Origin: Nemopilema nomurai
Lineage: Eukaryota > Cnidaria > Scyphozoa > Rhizostomeae > Rhizostomatidae
DNA: 64,000 nt
Direction: 5' to 3'
NCBI GenBank assembly: GCA_003864495.1
Contig: ML133455.1
Span: 434,001-498,000 of the forward strand
The notes under the pieces were generated by a model that saw nothing but the letters and a program-made list of their open reading frames with translations, was not told the DNA's origin and did not search any database. Each line of letters opens with the position of its first letter. Positions within the stretch are counted from its first letter, which is position 1. Made by a program: the position numbers and the translations under genes. Of the stretch, positions 1 to 40,200 are shown piece after piece.

Positions 1-2
1 TT

Positions 3-419
3 GAACGGTTCAAATCACGATTAACTTGGAGGCAATTGTTACATAATCCAAAGATGGAAGTGCAAGAAAGTATTTTGAAATATCCGTTCTTTGCGATTCA
101 TAATGAAGAGAGAGGGCATAGTAACTTAAACCGCGGCAATGTGGTTCGGAAACGACAGAGACTGGCAGACGAAAACGATAATGACATTCTAACAACAACA
201 GCCAAGGTTGAAAATAAAAGGAAACTTCTTCACTTTGCTAATGACAGTGGCGTTTATCAAACTGACGTATTCAAGCAATCAGAAGATACGATATTTTTGC
301 CTCTACCTGGAGATTTGTTCGTTAATTTAGAACGTGCTGATGAAATAACGTTTTCAGAAGGATTGTTCTTCACAGGAGACACAAATGGAAGATATTGCAA
401 CTCTGTTAGAGGTGAATGA
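3..419 (+). CDS. C-terminal end of an unidentified protein (5' end outside window)
   Basis: The frame is open from the left edge (first residues ERFKSRLTWRQLLHNPKMEV) to a TGA at 417-419, about 138 residues. A possible internal start is the ATG at 54. The stretch is rich in charged residues, including KVENKRKLLHFANDSGVYQT and GDLFVNLERADEITFSEG. I see no membrane segment, cysteine pattern or catalytic motif and do not recognise the family. Its length and composition suggest the last exon of a larger gene. Being open at the edge it could also be a chance frame, but 139 codons without a stop is long for this AT-rich DNA. It lies tail-to-tail with ERCC4, whose stop is at 2260. Confidence 0.5.
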   Translation, partial: ERFKSRLTWRQLLHNPKMEVQESILKYPFFAIHNEERGHSNLNRGNVVRKRQRLADENDNDILTTTAKVENKRKLLHFANDSGVYQTDVFKQSEDTIFLPLPGDLFVNLERADEITFSEGLFFTGDTNGRYCNSVRGE

Positions 420-2259
420 ATAAGCTTTATTTGCACTTTTAGCATTTTTCAACATCAGAGCATTAACAAAATTTACAAACCAATGAATCGTGCTGCAGAT
501 CCATAGTCGAGATGTACATATATAGCTGTTATAGCCTAGTTATTTTTGAATACTTATATATGAATTGTAACCGATCTTTAGATAAATATACTTTGGATAA
601 TGATTAAAACTAAATTTATCCTCTCTTGGCAGATAAATGTTATTTATAAAATCATATTTTTCTTATTCAGTCTCTAGTCATTTGATTTTACCAAAAACTT
701 CATGATTTATAAACTCAATAAGGTTTGTTTTAACAGAGAAGGGCAAACAGTGACTGCCCTCAGATTTTTCTGAGAAATCCCCCTCAACACAAGGAAATAT
801 GTCAATTTTCTGGAAATATTTAGAAATTTGTATACCTTTCTGTTTTGATTGAATATCCTTCTATTCTTTTTATTATGATTTTTATTTAAAGTTACATCAT
901 CTTTGTATGTTGTGAAATTTTGTAATCTTAACAAGGGAAAACTAAAACAAAAATGTGAAACCAGAATAAGTGTAACCTATTATATTATATTATATTATAT
1001 TATATTATATTATATTATATTATATTATATTATATTATATAGTATTATAGTATATATATTATATTATATTATATTATATTATATTATACTAACATAATAT
1101 ATTATCCTATGATGGGTTGTTTTAACAGGTAATGCAATGCACATTTGGAGATACAGTGACACAAGACAGCTGATGGTCATCTCAAAGTCATTTCTTATAA
1201 CAGAGCAATCAGTAAGAATAAACCCAAATTATTTTAATTGATAATAAGGAGTTGCCCTGGGCAGGCATTTTTGGTCTATATGCCCACTCAAAGCATTCAA
1301 TTATACCATTTGAGTCACTGAAAGAATCTGTTGACAATCAAAGGATGATTTTCAATATAAAATAAGAAAGCCATGAAAAGGGAATTTTGAGAAAAGATTT
1401 ACATTTTTGGTTAAAGAAATGGAAAAATAAAGGATGTAAATTTAAATACAGCAAAAAACAGGAGCAATTATATTATGCAAATATTGACAAGTTTGATTGA
1501 CAAGGTTGGTCAAAGATTTGGGTTATTTCTGAAAGCATACAAATGTAAAAAAAATTCTGAAAAAATGTATGTGTTTAACATTTGGCCAAGCTTTAAAGAA
1601 TTTTTTTGTATCTCTGATAATTCTGGAGTGGCAGAAGAGTTTTAGGTATCCCTCTTATTTAGAAAATTAAAGTGCTTTTGAGCAATTTATCATACTTATG
1701 TGTTGGTGGTATTTTGCTGAATATCTTGCTATTGGCAAGATTCATAATTAGGATGCACCACAATTGAAAATATAAAAAAACAAAAGACAATGCCAATAAA
1801 CTAACAATTTTATTCATTTCAGGTATTAAACAAGGTGAAGGACCTACTGCTGAACATGTGAAAATGACCAATAAAAACATAAAAGGATCAGTTGTTGAGC
1901 AAAATGTTCCTTGTTGTTATTAAAGTAAAGCCTAGCTTTGTTAAACTCCTCTCAGAAAGTGAATTAATTTTATTTGAAAGTTTGAATTAATTTGCACTTA
2001 TAGTAATATTTATTTAGGGTAATCAATTTTACCCTAAATGACATAGACAAACTACAGCTGTCAATTTTATAAGTAATGCTCTCTTGACCAAAGAGGTTTC
2101 AAATCTAGGAAATCTATTCATTAATTTAGACTTGTTTGAGAATTCTTAAAACAGATATAAAATACTGACAACAGCCTTGTTGATCAATTTTTTTACAGTC
2201 TATAAATAGTGATACAAAAATTATCTTCTTTTATGTACATGCTTTGAGTCTCATTTTCT
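420..2259. other. intergenic DNA between two convergent genes
   Basis: No supported gene. AT-rich, with one pentanucleotide array at 978-1094. An AATAAA on the minus strand at 2009-2014 lies about 250 bases past the ERCC4 stop and could be its polyadenylation signal. Confidence 0.5.
978..1094. repeat. (TATTA)n pentanucleotide microsatellite
   Basis: About 23 units of TATTA, interrupted once near 1040-1058 by a short AGTATTATAGTATATA stretch. The frame that runs through it (repeated IILYY) is a product of the repeat. Confidence 0.95.
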
Positions 2260-31130
<28,871 letters not shown>

Positions 31131-31412
31131 GTCCTTGGGAACAGCTTTCAGGGCTTTCTTAACATAATCTAATAATTTTTTTACAAACTATAGCAGCTTA
31201 TACCCTAAGCTACACGAGAGGCAGGAGAGTTTTTCTTGGTGGTGTCAGTAAATGCAGGCTCTGTGTGGCTCTATCAACCATTTGCCATTATGGTTGATTT
31301 GTTTTGCGCGCTTGTCTCTACACGAGGCTGTTCCAACAGGTTAGCTATTTAAAACCAAAACGTGCGCTTGCTTAGTCCTAAACTTTACTTATGAGTCGAG
31401 AGATCAAAGAAG
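31131..31412. promoter_or_regulatory. shared bidirectional promoter region of ERCC4 and EXOSC6
   Basis: The two start codons face away from each other 282 bp apart. Both are housekeeping genes, for which such spacing commonly means one bidirectional promoter. I see no TATA box near either start. The region must also hold both 5' UTRs. Confidence 0.6.
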
Positions 31413-31429
31413 ATGATTGGAAGAGATGA
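31391..31429 (+). promoter_or_regulatory. upstream ORF overlapping the EXOSC6 start
   Basis: An ATG 22 bases before the chosen EXOSC6 start opens a 12-codon frame (MSREIKEDDWKR) that ends inside EXOSC6 in another frame. If transcribed it would compete for initiation. Confidence 0.4.
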
Positions 31430-31587
31430 TAGAAGATGGAAGGAATCTATCAATAGTAAACCATACTCGTATTATGCAAAAAAGGATAATGAAGGAAGTA
31501 CTGAAAAATGGTCTCTCTGTGATAAGAATGGACGAAGAGCTGATGACCGTGAATTAGAGGAAATTAGGCCCGTCTATCTCAAGACCG
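31413..31587 (+). CDS. EXOSC6: EXOSC6 exon 1
   Basis: Begins MIGRDDRRW (human MPGDHRRI) and ends RPVYLKTG with the Gly codon split before GTATGT. The ATG at 31413 is chosen over the one at 31391, which is out of frame. Confidence 0.92.
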
Positions 31588-32446
31588 GTATGTTTTTACT
31601 TTATCGAATTAAGCATCATTTATGAAATGCTAATAAAGTTAATTTAACTTTTCTGATCAGATATATTATATAGTTGATCTACATGCATCATTGGTTTAAT
31701 TAGACGAATCAAGATTAACCAGAATCGTTTTGTTGTACCATGAACAAATCTTTGACCTAGATGTCTAAATTTTTCTCAACTACAGGATTGGTAACCCAAG
31801 CCAAAGGTTCGTCTTATTTTGAAAAAGATGGAGTCAAGGTAACTTGTGCAGTTTATGGCCCAAGGGAGTCTCAAAGGAAAACAGAATTCAGAACAAAGGG
31901 TCGCATTGTTTGTGATGTAACATTTGCACCATTCTCGCAGACAACCGTCAAGTTAAAATCCAAGAGTCCAAAACAAAGAGTCTTTCAGATCTTCTAGAAA
32001 CTGCCCTAGTTTGTTCTGTTTGTCTTGATTCTTTTCCCAAATCTCAAGTAGAAGTCTTTGTCAAAGTTCTAGAAGACTCAGGGGATGTTCTTTCTGCATC
32101 AATAATTAGTGCATCATTGGCATTAGCTGACGCAGGGATAGAAATGTATGATTTGGTAACCGCTTGTTCTTTAGTTTTTGATGAGGATCATATTGCTGTG
32201 GACCCAACTTACAAGGAAGCCAATGCAGTGCAGTCAATAGGTAGTTTGACGATAGGATATTTGCCTACACTTAACAAAATATCATGCTTGCTTCAAAGCG
32301 GGACAGCTTCAACTGAGAGAAACATAGCTTTTGTTAAAAAATGTATAGAAGGTTGCATACGAATTCACAGCGTGATGCAGGATTGTCTGGTTTCTGGTAC
32401 CAAAAGAAAAGAGGACCAGCATGCTAAGGACAAAGATTTGAGTTAA
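31413..32446 (+). CDS. EXOSC6: EXOSC6/MTR3 RNA exosome subunit (whole gene, two exons, one frame break)
   Basis: MTR3 is one of six RNase PH-like subunits forming the exosome ring for 3'-5' RNA processing and decay in nucleus and cytoplasm; in animals the ring is catalytically inert. Joining the exons gives about 278 residues (human 272). Landmarks: MIGRDDRRW, IRPVYLKTGLVTQAKGSSYF, VKVTCAVYGPRES, GRIVCDVTFAPFS, then one frame over SFPKSQVEVFVKVLEDSGD, ASLALADAGIEMYDLVTACS and a helical C-terminus. Both frames are needed for a normal protein. It is head to head with ERCC4 and convergent with the unknown gene at 33220. Confidence 0.95.
31786..32446 (+). CDS. EXOSC6: EXOSC6 exon 2 with one-base frameshift
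   Basis: Acceptor CTCAACTACAG; starts LVTQAKGSSYFEKDGVKVTC. This frame meets a stop at 31995-31997; the homologous protein continues in the -1 frame (IQESKTKSLSDLLETALV) to TAA at 32444. The other frame has its own stop near 31915, so the break lies between about 31918 and 31995. No programmed slippery heptamer is visible. Confidence 0.92.
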
Positions 32447-33219
32447 TATTGACACATTTTTGTGCAAGATTTCTTATTACTTTCAAACTGAATATGTATT
32501 TTGGTATTCCTCACCTGTATTACTCGAGTATCTTAAAATGGTTTTTACTATGATAAGCAGAAACCATTTGTTCTTTCTATGCAGGCACTGAACTTGAACA
32601 AAGAAAAGAATCATTGTTTTAAGCAAAATGCTAAATTCATTACAATATGCAATACAATAACAGTGAATTCATATCAGTTGCCCATCATTAAAACTGTACA
32701 AGTCTACAAAATAATTTTCCTATAACAGAAAACTATAATGTTTTCAAATTAGTTTCAAGTCTTATAGATTGGTTGCACAAGAGCTCTGTGTGAATCCAGG
32801 AATCCAGGAAGAAATCCAGGAGGAGCAATTCCAATGTGGTATTTGACCAGGGAATAAAAGCCAGGGAAGCACTCAAAGCAAACCTTGTTTATGGCACTGT
32901 TTTGACTATAACCTTAAAATGTTGACTAGTCTGAAAATTCATTGATTACAGGCCTATTTATCTAAAGTGTATTACCAAACCTAGAGTAATCTTCTCACTA
33001 AATATACTTTTTTGTACAGGCAAACTAATGATATAAAAGAGCGTTCATGTGTAACAAATTTTCCAGCAATTTACCCTTTAGTCAATTAAAATCATTTAAG
33101 CTAAGAGATCATAACATAACTATAATTTCACCATTTATGCTACAGAACATTCCTCCCAAGTAGTTGTAAAATATTTCCATTTCTGCAACTACTCAAGCAA
33201 CGGCACTCTTTGAGTTATG
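32447..33219. other. intergenic DNA between convergent genes
   Basis: Holds the 3' UTRs of EXOSC6 and the unknown minus-strand gene; nothing else seen. An AATAAA lies at 32853-32858. Confidence 0.4.
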
Positions 33220-33530
33220 TCACCGAAAACTTCGACGCAAGCTAGCCATTACTTGCAAGGGACTTCTGCTCTTCGAATCCCTAAGCGAGGACCTTGGAGA
33301 GTTCCTGGGTGACCGCGTAAAGGGGATCCCATTTGACTCATCAAGTGGTTTCAGTCTGCACATGCTCAGGTCATAGTTCATACTCAGTTTCTTCGTAAGC
33401 GCCGTTTTCGAGCTGAACGAGGCTGGAAACATTTCCTGATAACAGCGAAATATGGATGCGTAACACGAGTCGATTACCGGCTTTGGTAGTAAGATACTGT
33501 CGTCTGATACCGGCATGCTGATTTCGGTTT
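33220..33530 (-). CDS. last exon of unknown gene 2 (paralogue of 44339-44766)
   Basis: Follows ATTTTTGTTTCAG and codes MPVSDDSILLPKPVIDSCYA then SIFRCYQEMFPASFSSK, a short middle, and a basic Ser/Arg tail ending SLRRSFR and stop. ILLPK.V..S.YA....CY.E.F is shared with the exon at 44339-44766, including a 14-base distance from splice site to the matching Met. The tail has RSPRNSPRSSLRDSKSRSP, a likely phosphorylated or RNA-binding-like basic stretch. Family not recognised. It is entered in phase 1. Confidence 0.6.
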
Positions 33531-35050
33531 CTGAAACAAAAATGGACGAGGTTAAATTATAATGCGTGTCTCCAAGTCACCCCCAACACGCTTAACTGAA
33601 ACATGCTAATTCATTTTCAAATTCTGAGATAGATGCTCGCCATACTTTTGTTCAACAAATCGGTTTTAACAGATGATATGAAATTTGAAATACGCAGACC
33701 AGTTTTGCGTTTGAAAGTAGATCACTAGAGGCTAATATTAATTGGCTTATTTGATCCAACATAAGTCAAAGCTTCGAGATTCGTGAATAGCTTTGGGCAA
33801 CGAATCAGTAGATTCAGAAAGACAGAAAAAGATGTGTAAACCTCTGAAGGGCTCATTGTCACAGACAAAATCTAGTCAAGCTCTCTCTATCTCGAGGCTG
33901 AAAAACAATTCATCGGAGGGCGGAAAAACCAGCTCCGTGAAATAATCACGCATGTACAAAACTATTCACAACAGACGCTTCCAATGAAATAGATGTTTTT
34001 CCAAAATAGTTTTGAAAAGGAAGAGAACTGAAATAAACAAAACAAATAATCAATGGGCCTGAGTGGCGTATCATCTAAACAAATTTTTCTGTACTTAAAG
34101 TAAATGCTTTGTTGTAAAATGTGGTAGCTGGTCTCAATTCAAAGAAGGCAGCGAGTTGCCATGAGAATGTGAAGGAGGAACTGTGCTCTCCAGCGCGAAG
34201 TGCAAAAGGACAGCGATCGCTTTTTCTTACTTACGCATTGCTTACGTCACGTTTTCCTTATATTCTTTGAAACACAACAGTAATAACAAATCTAAACAAA
34301 TGCTGAAGAAATCAGCCGGTTGTAGACGGGGGAGGCTTTGCCAGCCTAAAGTGACGCAAAACTGATTAGCATGTTGTGGCAAATATTTCCAACCAGTGGT
34401 ATGAGCCTAAGAGGACAGTGTTTTGGACATTTGCAATGCTTAGCTTGAAAGCAACTAACAGAGTTACGATTATTAATTTAAAAACAATCTTAATAACAGA
34501 ATAATGTCTTATGAATGATGTCATGGAGAGAAGGGAACGATAGAACGATAATCTACGAAGGAATACAAATTCTCCCTGGGGACACAATAAGCACTCTTTT
34601 CATAAGGATGATAATTTTTGCAAATTCTGCCAGGATAAAAAAACCTCTCGAATTCTTTGATAAGTGGCAAAATGATCAACTTTTAGTATGTCATAGACAT
34701 TTTTAAGGATATTGCCTCCATTTTGATGCAATATAATGAATAATATAAGCTTAATTATGTCATTCTTATTACGAAATATATCTGAAATGAAGTTATGAGC
34801 GGATCCCCAGATCAGGTTTTGAACCATATTTCATATGTCGATACCTATTGACTGATATGTACCCAAAAATAGTCACAAAAAACCAATAATGCTTCTAGAG
34901 ACAATCATGAGCCTCAGCTGACTCTTAGTCCAACTAGCTCTGAAACAAAGTATGGTGACGAAGTGTCTTCGTAGAGATTGCGGTATCAATATCAGTTACA
35001 TTGACCTAAAGAATAGACAACTGGGGCGACAGTTTAGCAAGATAACTCAC

Positions 35051-35233
35051 ATCGACAATCGCTGACAACTTTATTCATCCATTCATCAAAGATATCTCTC
35101 TGATTCTTGGCCCAGCGATGTAAACGCTCAACGTTCTTCCCTGTTTCAAAGACCTGCTTACTTTCGGACAAATTTGGCGTACGAGGAAGACCGAGAGTCA
35201 CTCCGAAGTAATTCGCTGTGCGTAATCCTTTTT
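35051..35233 (-). CDS. probable internal exon of unknown gene 2
   Basis: Minus-strand frame GLRTANYFGVTLGLPRTPNL, then SESKQVFETGKNVERLHRWA and KNQRDIFDEWMNKVVSDCR, ending at a good donor (GTGAGT). The second half looks like amphipathic helix. The left edge rests on a weak acceptor (GGACTGAG). The exon ends in phase 1, as the next exon needs, but joining it directly to 33530 makes a TAA at the junction, so either another exon lies between or a base is wrong. Confidence 0.4.
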
Positions 35234-37191
35234 CTCAGTCCTTTGAATTTGGAGATTACTGGTGTCAATATGTAAATATAACACTCACTGTTTTAAGAAA
35301 CCTCAAGTTTAACTGTCTCTGGTTCGTGAAAGACGTGATTCAGCGTGTTCCGCGAGTTAATTCAGGAAACAAGAGTAACAGAATTTATCATTAAGCTGCC
35401 AAGGAAATTCCCTTCTTTTAGAACTAGCAGGATTTCCCAGTAATTAGGATAACCACAACTCAGATTCTTTTCGAGAATAAGGCGGTGACACAGTGAGTTG
35501 GATCACCCTCTGTTTGCCCCCGATCTTAGGAATCATTACTGCTTCGACTCAAAACTCTGGAGAAAGGGTTCTCCCATGCCTTTTTAAAGATTCTTTCAAC
35601 AGTCTGTGTCCCCTAGAATCATCGCCGTAGGGGGCGCTAATAGTTTTTAACAGACTCGTATGAATTTTGCAGAACTCAATATCTGATAATCTTCAGAAAC
35701 TTTTAGTTCTGCTCAAATTTCTTAAAAAAACATCTCTGTGTATAACAACTTAAATAATAGGATTCTAGTTTCACCCAAATGCATTGACGCCCCTCCTGCC
35801 CCCTGGCTCCTACGCCTATGCCTAAAATATGTGGAAATGGAACGACCACTAAACGGCGACTGAAACACCAAGTATCCAACGTGATGTCCTCCAGCATAGA
35901 GAGAGGGCCCGTTAACGGTAAGAAGCCTTGAGGAAACGTGCGTGTTAAATCCACGGGGGTATCCTCAACTGAAACGCTATTGACGCAATAACAAGATGTG
36001 GGCGATTCGCTAATATATATCGTGCTTTTCTGATTGGTGGGGGGAAAACATCATTTAGTTTATTGAGACAGTAACCTTATTGGTTTGTAAACTAGATGAC
36101 CTTATGTGTGGTCTCTTTGCAGTGCGTCAGGGGAAACATGACTGATTACGTGGTTAGAAATTGCAGGCGATTCGAGAGCAACGTCTGTGCTAAATGTTAC
36201 AACTATAGCATTGTAACAGTTATAACAATGTAAGAACAAGTTTGTCGATTGAACTGTAGCATAGGCCATAGAGAGACTTCTTTAGAAATGATAACACATG
36301 TCTAGCTAATGAAAAGTGAACGAAAGCAAAATAATAAAACAAAAAAATACTTTGTTGCGAAGGACTTGCACCACTGAAATAGCTCTACATCGAACAGTAT
36401 GAAATCGTGTTTTAGACGGAAACTGATGAGATAATGAAGCAAAATTTTGCAGACAAATAATGGAGTCAAATTTTGCGGTTAGCATGATTGGAAGAAACTT
36501 GATAATTAGATTGATTGCGGTTCAACTAAAAAGCTTCAACAATACAATTAATTAAGGCTATAAGTTCTCTTTTCAGAATCATTAGGGAACAATTCTTCTT
36601 TATGCCTTCCTAAATGCAAATTAGGAATATCGGCATGTGCTTAGAGAAATGATATAAATAATAATGTGTGACGTAGAAACGGGGTTAGCAGTCCTGCTAA
36701 TTTTAGTGTAGTTTTTTAATTCATTAGCCAACTTTTTTTATGAAAGCTAGAAAAGATGGAGAAACGTTTTTATCTGTCAGTGTCATAATTGAGAGCATGA
36801 TAGAAACACAAGGTGTATTGACCCGGCGTTTCTCTTGTGCAGGCAATCACTGTTGAATTGAATTACTGAGAAACTCAGAACAACCTTTGATCCCTGTGTC
36901 CCACATGGAGAACGAGGCACCCATTGCCCACCGTTATCGTGCTGATTTGTGGCGTAGACAAGATTCAAGTAAAAAATCGTTGGGTGATAAGTTACAACTG
37001 CTAAGCTGGCCCAAGTGAAATGGCCATTAGCTGGTGGCGATTTGGAAGCAGACAAGCTAACGTCTGTGGTTGAACATATAATGAATCGAGTCGAATAATT
37101 TGGAGGCGATTTCAACGAACGTAAGACTATGTGAGGCTTCAACCACTTAATACCATCATTCAAACAAAAAATTTCGAAATAAGAACCTTAC

Positions 37192-37201
37192 CATACTCCA
37201 T
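37192..37201 (-). CDS. possible first coding exon of unknown gene 2
   Basis: ATGGAGTATG directly before GTAAGG, with a favourable AGAA before the ATG. It ends in phase 1, which fits the exon at 35051-35233. Ten bases cannot be proved by reading alone. Confidence 0.2.
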
Positions 37202-40200
37202 TTCTAGAATGTATTAATAAGGTTGTCTTTCACAATCTCGTCTCTGCTGCTAAATTGCCAGTGGTCAAGCCTGCTTCCTTTGAAATTGCATGACTAGAGT
37301 CAACTGCTTTGCCGCAATTTATACACCCCTGAGATCACGTGTCACTTAATTGCCGTATGAACAGGCTTTGTCTGGTTAAAAACCCGTCGATTGTGACGTC
37401 CTTCAGTAACTGTCCGTGAAATTGGTTCATTAAGCTCGTTTGGAAAATTGAAAAGAAAACTCTTGATTGTCGCTCACACCTCAAACAATCACGCAATGAA
37501 AGTAAAAGCAAATCAGATTGCTTAATTGCTTGCATTTTGAAATTTTAAAATTGATTTCGCAAGGAAAATGTCGTTAGGCTGTAGATGAAAATAGGACAAT
37601 GTCAGGTCATTGAAAGGAAGAAAGTCAAGTATTTGTTCCAAGTCCCAAAAGGAACGGATTGGCATTGTTCTAGGCCGTTGGTTGAAATGTACCATAGGAT
37701 AAACTTGTGTAGGCTCTTTTGATTAGGGCCAAAAGTCTCTCAATGTCGATTAGACTGAATTTAAGCTCACAAAATAAACCTTGAAGAAAACGTTTGAGTA
37801 ACTCACTCTACGAGAACGCATAGCAGTTGAGGACTAGCGACTTTGCAATGCATTGATCCTTTACAGAACCTGGTATTGATGCGCCTAACATAATAATGCC
37901 CCCTTTCCCAGTTGGGTGACCAAAATCAAGAAATAACGTAGTCGGTGAATTCACACTGCTGCCATTTCGAGAAACTCTCGAAAAACCGCCACTGATATGT
38001 ACATAGGATTTTGAGGAAAGTAAAGTTAATATGCATTGTAGTGCCAATGGTGTAATACTAAGAGAACGATTACATGCATGAAAAAACTGCCTAGCTATAA
38101 GCTTCTTATAATCCCAGAAACACAGCCCGCTGCGATAGAAAGAGCTGCTATACAGGAGATCACATGCAGCCCGCGCAGTTCAGCACATGAAGTCGTAAAC
38201 AGTCCTGACTTGTAAACTTGCAAAGACGCACGCACTTGTTCAATGCGTTTTGCTGAAACCGAAAACCTTTTTTCATTTTATTTCCTAGAAAGAGCAGCTC
38301 TCCAGAAGGCACTGGGATCAAGACGGCTACCCGATAGAAAGCAAATTAAACAAAAAATTAGAATACCAGAGAAGTAGAATGTAAGCTTTATTAGAAATTT
38401 AAGGTTATTTACCATTTGATGTAAACGCATAATCCATAATTATTACTTAAAACCGTTTAAAACGAATACCATCTTAGACTCAGTAGGAAGGGTATTTTAT
38501 AATTTCAAGGGAGATTGATTGGCCTTGACAATTCGTATTGTATTCAGCATTCTTGAGGCCATGATGGGAGAAATTAAGCTTCTAGTGAAGACGAAACACC
38601 GGTACTGCACAGAAGGCCTGGCAGGGCATTCTATTAGACGGATGAAGGCAATTGATGTTGATTTTATACCCAGTATTTTTTAAAAAAGTTAGTTGTTATA
38701 GACGCGTATGAATCGAAATGAAACATTTATTTTGTCTGCGTTGCATTATGCGACTACTCTCACTCAAGTTCCGTCGTCTGGAGGGGGGGGGGGGGGGCAT
38801 GGCCATGAAAACGTTCAAAATGTTGCTTTTTGCGACATTGCGACTTTTTGCCACAATCACAGTAGTAGCATTAGTGGTAGTAATCTTGTTTACCCCCTGA
38901 AAATGTAGCTTTAGTAATAAGGAAGCGAATAGAACTAGGGCATGACTTGGGTAGGCCTACAAATGCTAATACACAACCTTTACTGAAAATACGACAGTTG
39001 TACCGGCGCTATTATTTGATGTTTAAAAGATTCAGTGGAGTTGGGTTGCAGCAATCCTGCTTGGTTAAAAATAAATAGGCTATTCCCTTAATGTGCTAAT
39101 ACATTTAGTCTAGAAACAGGCTTCCAAACAGCTTTGAGATCAGCTGCAACCCTGTTTATGGGCGCCTGTTATATTGTTAAGACTGACTTGCATGTTGAGA
39201 AATTCTAGCTTCTTTTGATGGTAACGATCTTTCACTCTTTGGCGCAATCAGTTCTTGCTTTGATTCCCCCACATGTTGCAGTTTTCATTGCTGCTGTGCT
39301 TCCTGTAATGTGGAGGAGCAAATGGACATGTTCTCTGTAGTGTCCGTAGTGCTATGCGGTAAGTCAATGGGTACCACAAATCCAACCCGGCTAACCATTG
39401 ATTAAAACACACCCCTTTATTCCCACCGCAGGACTTATGCAATTGACTTATCGAGTTTCGATGATACGAAGAACTCTAACTGGCCTACTCTCAGCTGACC
39501 TCTCAGAGAAACAAGACACAATTGGGTGTGGCCCTAGCTGGGGTATTTTTAGTGCACTTTCACAACCCCGTTCTCAAACGGCTCGCAAAATGATATGATA
39601 AAGGTCCAATGACAGAATGTGAGGAAAAGAGGAAGTTTCCCGAGTTTAGGTGATCTCTCGAAAGCTCAGGGCGCTGTTGGCTACTACCAATCGTTCGATT
39701 CATGGAGCTGGCCTCAGTCGTACGAAAAGTCCATAAGAGGCCTTGATCACAACATCGTTCGATACCCCGCAGCGGCACTTGCGAGCGACTCTATATCACT
39801 TGTATGGCGCGAGAAATGAATCAACCAAGTCTTTGAAATTCTTATAAGCAGGAACATAAGTAGCATCTGAAAAGAGGGGGCCAGATCAATAAGGGCCACA
39901 CGACCACTCCAATTTTTTGGTTTTTGGGTCTCGCAAGGGTTCTATTAAGTTTTAAAGGGGGATTTCTGTATGGTTTGCCAGAAAGAGGGGTGTGGCCCCT
40001 CTGGGCCCCCAGCTCCACTTTCACTGTTTTCAAAGCGCTGTTTAAACACAGTTTGAAAATTGGTATTTAGAGAACTGACCTATGATAACCCCATCCTTCG
40101 TACGCACACACCAGCCTCAGATATTAAAACCACCGAAATCAACCATCTCGATCCTAAAGTTCGACAGATACAATTTTAGCCCATTCATTCAAATCAGGTG

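Noticed and set aside
903..1097. 64-codon plus-strand frame with IILYYIILYY repeats
   Set aside because: Produced by the TATTA microsatellite.
31935..31975. Programmed -1 frameshifting in EXOSC6
   Set aside because: No X XXY YYZ heptamer or downstream structure seen, and the family is not known to use frameshifting; a lost base is simpler.
35703..35954. 83-codon minus-strand frame with FPQGFLPLTGPLSMLEDITL
   Set aside because: No splice connection to the neighbouring exons and a GC-rich repeat-like segment in its middle.
37808..38047. 79-codon minus-strand frame ending near a GTGAGT, and an overlapping frame NWERGHYYVRRINTRF
   Set aside because: Two competing frames, no clear acceptor, and nothing recognisable in either.
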